Source of the DNA: Flavobacteriales bacterium
GTDB taxonomy: Bacteria; Bacteroidota; Bacteroidia; Flavobacteriales_F; PHOS-HE28
Length of the DNA: 64,000 nt
Direction of reading: 5' to 3'
NCBI GenBank assembly: GCA_016700415.1
Contig: CP065018.1
Span: 620,001 to 684,000, forward strand
The translations under genes were made by a program, and so were the position numbers. The first letter of the stretch is position 1; each line of letters starts with the position of its first letter. Positions 1 to 8,408 of the stretch are shown here, piece after piece. The notes beneath the pieces are model-generated. The model made no database searches, had not been told where the DNA came from, and saw only the letters and a program-made list of their open reading frames with translations.

Positions 1-1
1 T

Positions 2-1318
2 ACCGGCACCCTCTCCGCGCAATTGGACGGCGGCCGCATCACACGCTTGCTGAAGACCTACGATTCACGCGGCATGCTGGTGAAGAACACCCAGGACGCC
101 TGGTACTACGTGCAGCACGGTGACTTGCAGAAAAGCGCCGATGCCGCGGGCCTCACCTCGCCCTTGGTCATTGTGGCATACGACGCACAGAAGCAGGAAT
201 TGCAGACGGTGGTGACCTCGGCAGAGCGGCCGGAACTACGCAATGCGTACACCGGCCCGGCCGCCACGGAGATCCGCAGCTATCTCCAGCGGAACGGGAA
301 CAAGCCCTTGCGCATCACCCGGGCCGGTGAGCTGATCGCCATCGATGCGGTGACTGATGCACAAGGCAAGGTCGTTGCCGCGCTCGTGGCCCGATCACCA
401 TTGGCCTTGCTCCGCACCGACACCAACGCGCAGCTGGTCCGGGAGATCGGGATCACCGGTTTGCTGTTCGCGGTGATCGGACTCCTGCTCTTCCGCCGTG
501 TGGGCCGCTTGGTGCGTCACGAGGAAGACGAGCGTAGCAACCTGCAGGTGCGGCACGACGGCATCACCGACAGCATCGCCTATGCGGGAAAGATCCAGTC
601 CGCGCTGATCCCTTCACCGGAGCGCTTCCGCGAGCAGTTCGACGATTTCTTCGTGCTGAACCGCCCCCGTGACGTGGTGAGCGGCGACTTCCATTGGTAC
701 CATCGGATCAGCGAGCACGAATGCTTGGTCGCGGCCGCGGATTGCACGGGGCACGGACTTCCCGGCGCCATGATGGCCGCGATCGGATGTTCCCTGTTGA
801 ACGACCTGGCCCGGGACCTTCAGGGCCACGACCCGGCGGAACTGCTCGGCGAGCTGAACCAGCGGTTGATCAGCACGCTCAACCAGGAAGGGCGGCGTAC
901 CGGCGCCGGGGACGGCATGGACATCGCCTTGTGCCGCATCGACCGGAAAGCGAAGGAGATCCTTTTCGCCGGTGCCTTCCGCCCCTTGTACTGGATGCAT
1001 GAAGGACAGCTCACGGTGATCAACGGGGACCGAAAGCCGGTTGGCGGATCACAACATGGCACCCAACGCAAATTCAGCGTACACCGCATCGCCTACCACG
1101 AAGGCGACAACATCTACCTCTTCAGCGACGGCTATGTGGACCAGTTCGGCGGGCCGGACCGGAAGAAATTCATGGCCGCGCGCTTCAACGAGATCCTCCT
1201 GGCCAACCACGGCCTGCCCATGGCCATGCAGGCCGAAGCGCTGGACCGCGCCTTCAATGAATGGAAGGGAACGCAGCCCCAGTTGGATGATGTTTGCGTG
1301 CTCGGGATCGCCGTTTAG
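2..1318 (+). CDS. SpoIIE-type PP2C serine phosphatase, 5' end outside window
   Basis: The reading frame is open from the first bases, so the true start lies upstream. The visible 438 residues hold the end of an extracytoplasmic sensor-like region (to about residue 148), one membrane helix (about 149-167), then a SpoIIE/PP2C phosphatase domain to the end. Phosphatase motifs are visible: a metal-binding Asp in DVVSGDFHWY, the DCTGHGLPGAMM box, GDGMDIALC and LFSDGYVDQ. Proteins of this family dephosphorylate serine or threonine on partners such as anti-sigma-factor antagonists; no such partner is encoded next to it. A STAS-like protein lies 10 kb away (11283-11717), but a link is only a guess. 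Domain call is sure, physiological role unknown. Confidence 0.9.
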   Translation, partial: TGTLSAQLDGGRITRLLKTYDSRGMLVKNTQDAWYYVQHGDLQKSADAAGLTSPLVIVAYDAQKQELQTVVTSAERPELRNAYTGPAATEIRSYLQRNGNKPLRITRAGELIAIDAVTDAQGKVVAALVARSPLALLRTDTNAQLVREIGITGLLFAVIGLLLFRRVGRLVRHEEDERSNLQVRHDGITDSIAYAGKIQSALIPSPERFREQFDDFFVLNRPRDVVSGDFHWYHRISEHECLVAAADCTGHGLPGAMMAAIGCSLLNDLARDLQGHDPAELLGELNQRLISTLNQEGRRTGAGDGMDIALCRIDRKAKEILFAGAFRPLYWMHEGQLTVINGDRKPVGGSQHGTQRKFSVHRIAYHEGDNIYLFSDGYVDQFGGPDRKKFMAARFNEILLANHGLPMAMQAEALDRAFNEWKGTQPQLDDVCVLGIAV

Positions 1319-1396
1319 GAAGAGGTATTGCACCACTTCGCGGACCCGGTACGTGCGCAACGTTGATCGATCGCCGCCGAACTGACCTGAGCCTTC

Positions 1397-1404
1397 TATA
1401 TTTG
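1397..1404 (+). promoter_or_regulatory. Bacteroidota -7 box for the DUF349 gene
   Basis: TATATTTG is a perfect match to the Bacteroidota -7 consensus TAnnTTTG and lies 42 bases upstream of the ATG at 1447. No good -33 TTG was found at the normal spacing. Confidence 0.5.
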
Positions 1405-1446
1405 GTGGCGCGGCCACGCACAATGAGGGCCGCCATCCGGAATAGC

Positions 1447-3303
1447 ATGGCAACGAAAAGCGAGTTGATCGGCCGTATGGAGGAATTGCTCCAACAGCCG
1501 GACGTGGAACGGTCGTCCGAGGCGGTCGAGACGGTGAAGGAAGCATACGAGGACCTGGTAGCAGCGGAGAAAGCCGAGGCGGAGGCCAGAGCTGCGGAAG
1601 CCCAAGAAGAGGAGGAAGCGGCCGCACCCGAAGTGGTGGAAGATGCGGAAGAACGGGTGGGTCCACCGCCAGCAGCTGAGCCGATCGTTCCGGTGGCTGC
1701 CCACCAGCCCATTGAATCCGCACAGCTCACCAGCGAGGATGACAAGAAGTTCAAGCAACTGCTGGACGCCTTCAACACCAAGGTGAACGACATCCGTCGG
1801 AAGCGCCAGAAGGAAGAGAACGACAACTTGGCCGCGAAGCAAGCGCTCATGACCGAGCTCCGGGCGTTGATCGCCAACGAGGAGAACATCGGAAATGCCT
1901 TCCAGCGGTTCACCGAGATGGGCGACCAATGGAAACACATCGGCCCGATCCCGCAACAGAGCTATCGCGAACTGCAGCATGAGTACAGCCAGCTCCGCGA
2001 GGAATTCTTCTACCACATCAGGATCTACCAGGAGCTCCGCGACCATGATCTGCGAAAGAACACGGCGTTGAAGCAGGCATTGGTGGCGGACATGGAGGCC
2101 GTGCAGCGGGTGGACAGCGTGCGGGAGGCGGAGAACCTTGTGAAGGAATACCAGGACAAGTGGCACCAGATCGGCCCGGTGACCAAGGAAGACCGCGAGG
2201 CCGTCAGCGAAGCCTTCTGGAACGCCACCCGCGTGGTGTACGACCGCATCAACGACCACTACAAGGCCCGCCGTGCCGAGCACGAGACCAATTTGGCCGC
2301 CAAGCAGGCCCTGGTGGAGAAGGTGGCCGAACTGGGGAAGCAGGCCGAAAGCCTCTCGACCAACGAATGGAAAACGTTGACCGATCAGGTCCTGGAACTG
2401 CAGAACGCTTGGAAAAACATCGGTTTTGCCACCAAGAAGGACAACGAACGGATCTGGCGGGAGTTCCGCGATGCCTGCAACGTCTTCTTCGACAGGAAGA
2501 ACGCGCACTATGCGGCCATCAAGGACCAGTACAAGGCCGTGCGGGTGAAGAAGGAAGCGCTCATCACCGAGGCCATCGAACTGAAGGACAGCACCGCGTG
2601 GCGGCAGACGGCGGACAAGTTGAAAGCCCTGCAACACCAATGGAAGGAGGCCGGCAGCGCGGGCCAGCGCGACGAGCACAAATTGTGGGGCCGCTTCCGC
2701 GAAGCCTGTGACGCCTTCTTCAAGGCCCGCAGCGCCTCCTTCGACCAGCAGGACGCCGAACAGGCGGAGCACGCCAAGGAAAAGGACGCCCTGATCGCCG
2801 AGATCGAGAACTTCACCCTCACCGGCGACCGCAACGCGGACATGGAAAGCCTGAAAGCCTTCAGCGGGCGCTGGCTCAATGGCGGCCGTATTTCACCAAA
2901 ACATTACGACCGGCTGAGCACGCGCTACCGGACCGCCCTGGACAAGCAATACGGGCAATTGAAAATGAACGACGGGGAGCGGCGGAACATGTCGTTCCAG
3001 AACCGCGTGCAGGACATGGCCACCGCCCCGGACGGCAAGGAGCGCATAGAAAAAGAGAGCCGCTTCGTGAAGCGCAAGATCGAGGAGTTGGAGATCGAAG
3101 TGCGCCAAGGCGAGGAGAACATGGGCAAGTTCAATTTCAAGAGCGCTGCGGGCGCGGCCATGAAAAAAGACATGGAAGGCAAGTTGGACCGCACAAGGCA
3201 GGAGATCGACCGCTTGAAGACCCAGCACAAGCAGCTACGCGCCGAGATGCGGGCCGCACAGCCGGAAGAGGCCGCGAGCTCTTCCAACGAAGCCAACGCC
3301 TGA
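1447..3303 (+). CDS. DUF349 multi-repeat protein
   Basis: 618 residues. After an acidic Ala/Glu-rich N-terminus (to about residue 95) come about five DUF349 repeats of 70-75 residues, each with a W-x-x-I-G-like centre (for example DQWKHIGPIP, DKWHQIGPVT, NAWKNIGFAT, HQWKEAGSAG), then a long charged coiled-coil tail ending in Ala/Ser/Glu. It is helical and cytoplasmic; no signal peptide or membrane helix. DUF349 proteins are common in Bacteroidota but their job is not settled. The start at 1447 (MATKSELI) sits just after a perfect -7 box; an in-frame ATG at 1423 is possible, and the longer open frame running back into the preceding gene is not likely. Confidence 0.85.
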   Translation: MATKSELIGRMEELLQQPDVERSSEAVETVKEAYEDLVAAEKAEAEARAAEAQEEEEAAAPEVVEDAEERVGPPPAAEPIVPVAAHQPIESAQLTSEDDKKFKQLLDAFNTKVNDIRRKRQKEENDNLAAKQALMTELRALIANEENIGNAFQRFTEMGDQWKHIGPIPQQSYRELQHEYSQLREEFFYHIRIYQELRDHDLRKNTALKQALVADMEAVQRVDSVREAENLVKEYQDKWHQIGPVTKEDREAVSEAFWNATRVVYDRINDHYKARRAEHETNLAAKQALVEKVAELGKQAESLSTNEWKTLTDQVLELQNAWKNIGFATKKDNERIWREFRDACNVFFDRKNAHYAAIKDQYKAVRVKKEALITEAIELKDSTAWRQTADKLKALQHQWKEAGSAGQRDEHKLWGRFREACDAFFKARSASFDQQDAEQAEHAKEKDALIAEIENFTLTGDRNADMESLKAFSGRWLNGGRISPKHYDRLSTRYRTALDKQYGQLKMNDGERRNMSFQNRVQDMATAPDGKERIEKESRFVKRKIEELEIEVRQGEENMGKFNFKSAAGAAMKKDMEGKLDRTRQEIDRLKTQHKQLRAEMRAAQPEEAASSSNEANA

Positions 3304-3346
3304 TACCGACCTACTTTCGCGCCATACACACCTAAACACGGACCAA

Positions 3347-3775
3347 ATGGGAATGCTTAAGGAGTTCAAGGAGTTCGCGATGAAGGGCAACCTCGTCGAC
3401 ATCGCGGTCGGTTTCGTGATGGGTGCCGCCTTCACGCGCTTGGTAACCTCATTCACCGGTGGCATCGTCACCCCGCTGATCAGCATGATCACTGGCGATG
3501 TGAAGTTCGATAACCTGAAATTGGTGCTCCGCGATGGTATACCGGAGGTAAAGGATGCCGCAGGTGCCGTTACCACGCCCGGAATTGCAGAGGTGGCTGT
3601 GCTGTATGGCGACTTTCTACAAGCCACTGTGGATTTCATCATCGTCGCTTTCGTGATGTTCATGGTGGTGAAAGCCGTGAACCGGATGAAGACTCCCGAG
3701 GCAGCAGCCGCTCCTGCAGGCCCTACCGATGACCAGAAATTGTTGATGGAGATCCGCGACCTGCTGAAGAAGTAG
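3347..3775 (+). CDS. mscL: Large-conductance mechanosensitive channel MscL
   Basis: 142 residues, normal length for MscL. The N-terminal amphipathic helix (MLKEFKEFAMKGN), first membrane helix with the VDIAVGFVMGAAFTRLV signature, a periplasmic loop (about 45-85), a second helix (TVDFIIVAFVMFMVVKAVNRM) and a charged C-terminal helix (DDQKLLMEIRDLL) are all present. It forms a homopentameric inner-membrane pore that opens under hypo-osmotic shock. It follows the DUF349 gene by 43 bases and is followed by a strong terminator, so it may be transcribed with DUF349 or alone. Confidence 0.96.
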   Translation: MGMLKEFKEFAMKGNLVDIAVGFVMGAAFTRLVTSFTGGIVTPLISMITGDVKFDNLKLVLRDGIPEVKDAAGAVTTPGIAEVAVLYGDFLQATVDFIIVAFVMFMVVKAVNRMKTPEAAAAPAGPTDDQKLLMEIRDLLKK

Positions 3776-3796
3776 GGACAGATCATTTCCGCATTG

Positions 3797-3826
3797 AAAA
3801 GCCCCGGCATTAGTCGGGGCTTTTCT
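3797..3826 (+). terminator. Rho-independent terminator after mscL
   Basis: Perfect 10-bp stem (AAAAGCCCCG with CGGGGCTTTT) around an 8-base loop, with the stem ending in four T followed by CTCG. Because the stem begins with A and ends with T it could act on both strands. Confidence 0.85.
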
Positions 3827-3869
3827 CGTTTTAATGCCGCTTGTGGCCGAGATAGTGCATGCTTAAACT

Positions 3870-4026
3870 CTTTCGCGATTCCGTCCCGGCTCGTTGGCCG
3901 GGATGACAGCCCGGAATTAAGTTCGTTTTTGGATCGTGTGCTCGAATAGCTGCGCTGGGCGCGGCTAATCGAGCACACGATCCTTACATGATTGTCACCC
4001 CGGCCCTCGAGCCGGGGTCGCGAAAG
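3870..4026. repeat. Nested inverted-repeat element in intergenic DNA
   Basis: Two nested inverted repeats fill this gap. Outer arms lie at about 3870-3906 and 3993-4026 (CTTTCGCGA, CCCGGCTCG and GGCCGGG are shared in inverse order, with mismatches). Inner arms at 3931-3950 and 3964-3983 match at 19 of 20 positions and enclose a 13-base loop. No reading frame here looks coding. The build is that of a small non-autonomous palindromic element; no transposase is near. Confidence 0.6.
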
Positions 4027-4062
4027 GGTGTCCAGTTCATTGTATCCCGGGCTTTGATATCA

Positions 4063-4839
4063 TCAAGGCAGGAAACGGTGCGTTCCGTTGCCCGGATCAA
4101 AACGCACCCCGCTGCTGGAGAACGCTCGTTCCAGTTCACCGGAGACCAGGGATTCCCTTGGCGTTCCTTGCCATAACCCCTCCCCGCTCCGCATCAGGAT
4201 CACCCGGTCGCAGAGGTCCAGGGCCAATTGAATATCATGAGTGCTGAAGAGCACGGCCTTCCCCTCGCCGTGTGCTATGGACCGCAACATGCGCACGATC
4301 TCCGCGCGGTTCGGCAGATCGAGGAATGCCGTGGGCTCATCCAGCAGTAGCACGGGCGTGGCCTGTGCCATGGCCCGTGCGATCAGCACCTTCTGGCATT
4401 CGCCGTCGCTGCACGCTATCACTTCCCGATGGCGCAACGCGATCGCCCCGGACCGCTCCAGCGCGCTTTCCACCGCTTCCTTGTCGGCGGCCGTGGTGCG
4501 TCCCCAGCGATCGGTCCACGGCTGCCGCCCTAAGCCCACCAAGGTCTCCACGTCCAACATGCCCACCTGTGGCCTTCCAGTAAGCACCACCGCAATGCGG
4601 CGTGCCCGTTCCATGGCGGACATTGTGTGGACGTTCGTTCCGTCCAAGAGAACCTCGCCCACCATGGGCGGATGCAGCCCGGCCAGCGTACGCAGCAACG
4701 TGCTTTTCCCGATGCCGTTGATGCCGATCAACGCAGTGAGGCTGCCGGAGGGCAGGTCCAAGCGGATGCCCTCCAGCAAAGGCGTGCGACCATAACCCAC
4801 AGTGAGATCTTCGGCGCGAAGGAGGCTCGTGTCCGTCAT
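4063..4839 (-). CDS. ABC transporter ATP-binding protein, iron/cobalamin type
   Basis: 258 residues. Walker A is GINGIGKSTLL, the signature loop is degenerate (CSDGECQKVLIARAMA), Walker B with the catalytic Glu is VLLLDEPTAFLD, and the switch His is in STHD. It belongs to the FecE/BtuD-like ATPases that power import of iron-siderophore, haem or cobalamin. The start chosen (MTDTSLL) overlaps the stop of the upstream permease in an ATGA arrangement, which implies translational coupling; the longer open frame upstream is antisense-free but lies inside the permease gene. No substrate-binding protein or TonB receptor is adjacent, so the substrate cannot be named. Confidence 0.9.
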   Translation of the reverse strand: MTDTSLLRAEDLTVGYGRTPLLEGIRLDLPSGSLTALIGINGIGKSTLLRTLAGLHPPMVGEVLLDGTNVHTMSAMERARRIAVVLTGRPQVGMLDVETLVGLGRQPWTDRWGRTTAADKEAVESALERSGAIALRHREVIACSDGECQKVLIARAMAQATPVLLLDEPTAFLDLPNRAEIVRMLRSIAHGEGKAVLFSTHDIQLALDLCDRVILMRSGEGLWQGTPRESLVSGELERAFSSSGVRFDPGNGTHRFLP

Positions 4840-5849
4840 CCTTGCCGTGCCCATTTTCTGCCACTGAGCAGCACCCACAACACTACCGGTGCGCCCAAAA
4901 GGCTCGTCACCGCGTTCAACGGCAGCATCATTTCCGTTCCCGCACCGCGCACGATGAGGTCGCAGCACAAAGCGAGCACCACGCCGAGCACGATCGTCGC
5001 GGGCATCAACACGCGGTGGTCGGCGGTGCGCAGAAAGGCGCGGGCCACGTGCGGTACGGCCAAGCCGAGGAAGGCGATGGGGCCACAAAACGCCGTGATG
5101 CTTCCGGCCAACAGGCCCGTGGCCCAGATGGCGCGCCGCCTGACACGGGCTACGTCCACCCCCATGCTGCGCGCATGATCATCGCCGATCAGCATCGCGT
5201 TCAGCGGCTTGATCAGCATCACCGCCATCACCAAGCCGATCAGCACGGGCGCCGCCAGCCAAGGCAACCGTGCAAGGTCCATACCGGCGAAGGAGCCCAT
5301 GCCCCAGAGCACGAAGCCTTTCAACACGCGGGCCTCGCTGGAAGCCTGCAGCACGCTCACCAACGCGGAACAGAGGTAGCCCACCATCAGGCCGAGGATC
5401 AGCAGCGTGATCCCGTCGCCCACGCGCCGGTCGGCGGCAACGATCAAGAGCAGCACCGCAATGGCACCGGCCAACGCCGCTACCGTGATCATCAGGTCCT
5501 GCGGGAGCGGCAGCATCGCCCAGAGCGGCTGGGCCAGCATCACCAAGGCCACGCCCAAGGCCGCACCTCCGGTCATGCCCAGCACTCCGGGGCCCGCTAA
5601 GGGATTGTGGAAGGTCGTCTGCATCAGCAGACCAGCCGCGGCCAATCCGGCACCGGCCATTATTGCGGTGAGGATCTCCGGCAAGCGCACCTGCAGCACG
5701 ATCACATCATAGGGCCCTTGCCCGGTGTAAAAAAGCGCATTCCACACCGCATCCAACGGCACGTGCACGCTCCCGATGGCCAGGCTGAGCAGCGCCAACA
5801 GCACGCCAAGCGCCGCGAACACCACCGACCACCAACCTTTGCCCCGCAT
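4836..5849 (-). CDS. FecCD-family ABC transporter permease
   Basis: 337 residues with about ten hydrophobic segments, typical for the BtuC/FecCD permeases. Family hallmarks are visible: the RLPEILTAIMAGAGLAAAGLLMQ segment that precedes the NPLAGPGVLG motif, the GDDHARSMGVDV coupling helix that contacts the ATPase, and the GPIAFLGLAVPHVAR motif. It forms the inner-membrane channel and is co-translated with the ATPase gene that overlaps it by 4 bases. Substrate class is probably a metal chelate (iron-siderophore, haem or B12). Confidence 0.93.
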   Translation of the reverse strand: MRGKGWWSVVFAALGVLLALLSLAIGSVHVPLDAVWNALFYTGQGPYDVIVLQVRLPEILTAIMAGAGLAAAGLLMQTTFHNPLAGPGVLGMTGGAALGVALVMLAQPLWAMLPLPQDLMITVAALAGAIAVLLLIVAADRRVGDGITLLILGLMVGYLCSALVSVLQASSEARVLKGFVLWGMGSFAGMDLARLPWLAAPVLIGLVMAVMLIKPLNAMLIGDDHARSMGVDVARVRRRAIWATGLLAGSITAFCGPIAFLGLAVPHVARAFLRTADHRVLMPATIVLGVVLALCCDLIVRGAGTEMMLPLNAVTSLLGAPVVLWVLLSGRKWARQG

Positions 5850-6006
5850 GCGGCAAACTTAGATGGCATGTGCCAAGGCACGTTCCGGCCAAGCAGGGCT
5901 ATCACCTCTTCTTCTTTCATTTTGATCACGGAACCAGTACCCTCTTTTGAGAAATTGAGGGGACTGTCATTGGTATTCCCCACGAAACGCGCCTGAGGAT
6001 CCGTCT

Positions 6007-6089
6007 CCCCTCCTTCCTATAAGGAGGGGTTGGGGGTGGTCCGGCCACACGAATACACCACCCCTGCCCCTCCTTGAAAAAAGGAGGGG
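6007..6089. repeat. Paired CCCCTCCTT hairpins in intergenic DNA
   Basis: The gap between the permease and the DUF3817 gene (5850-6206) holds no convincing gene. It contains two short hairpins with the same 9-bp stem (CCCCTCCTT / AAGGAGGGG) at 6007-6029 and 6067-6089. The sequence between them is itself an inverted repeat (6021-6040 against 6057-6075). C/T-rich hairpins of this kind recur in Bacteroidota intergenic regions; function unknown. Confidence 0.6.
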
Positions 6090-6206
6090 AAACCCCAGTA
6101 CTCTTGTGGAATTCCTTGACCGGAAAAGGGGATGGGCCTGCCCGCGAACGAATCGTTGCTCTGCCATGACCGGGCATCCTGTACATGGGCGATCTTTGCG
6201 GCCCCA

Positions 6207-6497
6207 ATGAAGGAACATCCTCCCACGATCCGCCGCTTCCGCTTAGTGGCCATCCTTGAAGGCATCAGCTTTCTGGTCCTGCTTTTCATCGCCATGCCCC
6301 TGAAGTACATGGCCGATATGCCCTTGGCCGTGAAATACGTCGGCTGGGCGCACGGCGTGCTCTTCATCAGCTATATCCTGCTGGCCATTCCCCTGTTCAC
6401 CCGGCTGAAATGGCCCATGGAACGGATCTATGGCGTGGGCATCGCCTCGCTCCTGCCCTTCGGCACCTTCGTGCTGGAGCGCCGCTGGCTCCGGTGA
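6207..6497 (+). CDS. DUF3817 family membrane protein
   Basis: 96 residues from ATG 6207. Three membrane helices are clear (about 12-32, 40-65, 70-90), with the family pattern of RRFRLVAILEGISFLVLLFIAMPLKY followed by GWAHGVLFISY and a short basic tail. It matches the small DUF3817 integral membrane family by pattern; the role is unknown. A near-match to the -7 box (GATCTTTG, 6191-6198) lies just upstream, which argues against the longer frame beginning at 6132. Confidence 0.75.
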   Translation: MKEHPPTIRRFRLVAILEGISFLVLLFIAMPLKYMADMPLAVKYVGWAHGVLFISYILLAIPLFTRLKWPMERIYGVGIASLLPFGTFVLERRWLR

Positions 6498-6597
6498 AGA
6501 TCCGGTCGGACAGTTCGTTATCGGATCACACTGCGTTGCGTGCGTTGGGTGAAACCGGAACTTATGCCTCGGGCATTCTATCTGCGTCCATCTGCGA

Positions 6598-6635
6598 GAT
6601 CTGCGGATAAACCTTCATCCCCGCACCTCCGCAGA
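6598..6635. repeat. Inverted repeat downstream of the LysM gene
   Basis: ATCTGCGG (6598-6605) is repeated in inverse at 6628-6635, just beyond the stop of the LysM gene. The neighbouring words TCTGCGTCCATCTGCG (6580-6597) resemble the dispersed GCGTCCATC/CGCAGAT sequences seen again near 31.3, 51.2 and 52.4 kb. Confidence 0.4.
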
Positions 6636-8408
6636 TCACTTGGCCAGTAAAAGCCCGCCCGGCAAGTACTCCAGCATCACCGCGCTGGAGTTGCTCCATC
6701 CGTTCTCAGGCCCCAGCTTCTGCATCCTGAGATCCAAGTAGAGCGGCTTGGCATGCACCTGGGCATAGAACTTCGGAAAATCTTCCCCGAACTGCATTTC
6801 CGCCCGGATGAAATACGTCGCCACGTCATAACCGAGGAAGGCATATTCGCCGGGTTCATTGCGGAAGCGGGTGCGGTACGCGGCGACAAAGGCGTTCACC
6901 GCCGGGGAAGAGCGATCGATGAAAGCATTGGCCGGCAGATGCACGTTCAACTTCATCAAGGCGTTTACATCCAGCGTGCTCATGTTCGTCCACGTGTCCA
7001 GACCGTAGACCGTGATCTTGTACTTGGGCACCAGTGCCATGAACTTGGTCAACACGGTGGTCACGAACTCCACATCCTCGCTCGGGACCACCAGAATATT
7101 GGGCCGGACGGGGTCCAACTTCGCCACGGCGGCGGCAACATCGCGACGTCCACAAGGCACCACTAGGAGTGAATCCCGCAGCTTGGCGGGTTGCGCCAGC
7201 AGGGCTTGTTGCAGTTCCCGCTCCATGAGCCCCTGCACATCACGTTCGCTGAAAATGTCCGGTTTCAGGAGCATGACATTGCCCGCCGCGTGGTGGAACG
7301 CGATATAGCGGGCCATCAGCTTCAGGCGGTCGGTCCTGCCGCCTATGGCCTTGCTCACCGAAGGGTTGCCCAAGATCACCTTGTTGCTCTGCGGCACAGG
7401 ACAAATGATGGGAGCACCCCCGGAAACACGCGCGAGGCTTTCAATGGCCGCACGATGGAACGGCCCGATGTACATATCCATGCCACGCATCGCGTCGCTC
7501 TTTAGCACGGGGTCCCATTGTGCAGGCTTCATCCCGGTGTCGAACACCAGCACGTCCGCGTTCAATCCTTGGGCCTGCAAGCTGTCCAAGGCCATGGCCA
7601 TTCCGGCGCGGAACTCCACGGCGGCCTCGGTCACGGAGGCCAAGCGCTCGCCATCCTCGCCGGTCGCGGCGGTATCCTGGGCCGTTGCGGTGAAAGGCAA
7701 TAGCACAGCGATCCGGCGGCGCATCGAGAGCGATGGTCGCGGCAACGCCTCCGTGATGATCGTGCTGTCCGTAACTGCTTTAGTGCCGCGCGGGATGCGC
7801 ACATAGATGCCCGCTTTCAGCCCTTCGGGCAGGCCTCCGTTCGCGGCCTTGATCGAATCCGCGGACACGCCGAACTGCTTGCTCAAAGCATACAATGTTT
7901 CCCCCGGTAGCACTCGATGGAACTCATCGCGGTCCATTACGGCAGGCAGTACGGCCATGGGCGGTGCGGCCGTGCTGCGGGCCACTTGAATGCGGAGCAC
8001 CATACCGATCCGCAGGCCATAAGAGAGGTCCGGGTTCAGCCGCCTCAGGTCCTCTTGGTCCACTCCGTATTTCCGGGCGATGCCGTAAAGCGTTTCCTTT
8101 TTTGTGACCGTATGGAGCAGTTCCCCGTCGTTCAGCTCGGGAGCCGTCTTCAGGTCCTTTTTGGACTGGGCCTTGCGCGGGATCAGCAGCACCTGCCCGA
8201 TGCTGAGGCCCTGTTCCGCTCCGGGGTTCGCCTCGGTGATCGCATCGAGCTCTACCGCGAAGTGCCTGCTGATGCCGAACAAGGTCTGCCCCGCCTCCAC
8301 CGTGTGGACGATGTACTTTTCGCCGTCCACGGTGCGGATCTCCTGACCAAGAGAGGCCATGGTGAAGGCACCTGCGAACAGGACAAGAAGGAGCAGTCTG
8401 CGGATCAT
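6636..8408 (-). CDS. LysM-repeat protein with periplasmic-binding-fold domain
   Basis: 590 residues. A signal peptide ([21 protein letters not shown]) is followed by three LysM peptidoglycan-binding repeats (about 30-75, 95-140, 160-205; each with a [24 protein letters not shown] core) and, after a linker, a C-terminal type 1 periplasmic-binding-like domain (about 230-590: RRIAVLLPF...[16 protein letters not shown]). It should sit in the periplasm bound to cell wall. The fold recalls LpoA-like or receptor-type binding domains; ligand unknown. The start at 8408 overlaps the guaA stop as ATGA; an ATG two codons earlier (8414) is equally in frame. The overlap means it is translated together with guaA. 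Confidence 0.85.
   Translation of the reverse strand: MIRRLLLLVLFAGAFTMASLGQEIRTVDGEKYIVHTVEAGQTLFGISRHFAVELDAITEANPGAEQGLSIGQVLLIPRKAQSKKDLKTAPELNDGELLHTVTKKETLYGIARKYGVDQEDLRRLNPDLSYGLRIGMVLRIQVARSTAAPPMAVLPAVMDRDEFHRVLPGETLYALSKQFGVSADSIKAANGGLPEGLKAGIYVRIPRGTKAVTDSTIITEALPRPSLSMRRRIAVLLPFTATAQDTAATGEDGERLASVTEAAVEFRAGMAMALDSLQAQGLNADVLVFDTGMKPAQWDPVLKSDAMRGMDMYIGPFHRAAIESLARVSGGAPIICPVPQSNKVILGNPSVSKAIGGRTDRLKLMARYIAFHHAAGNVMLLKPDIFSERDVQGLMERELQQALLAQPAKLRDSLLVVPCGRRDVAAAVAKLDPVRPNILVVPSEDVEFVTTVLTKFMALVPKYKITVYGLDTWTNMSTLDVNALMKLNVHLPANAFIDRSSPAVNAFVAAYRTRFRNEPGEYAFLGYDVATYFIRAEMQFGEDFPKFYAQVHAKPLYLDLRMQKLGPENGWSNSSAVMLEYLPGGLLLAK

Noticed and set aside
1319..1446. Upstream start for the DUF349 protein at 1294
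   Set aside because: It would overlap the phosphatase gene and include the promoter box; the added residues are Arg-rich and unlike the family.
1396..2772. Long minus-strand open frame of 458 codons
   Set aside because: Exact antisense of the DUF349 gene, leucine/valine-rich shadow of its Glu/Lys codons; no domain.
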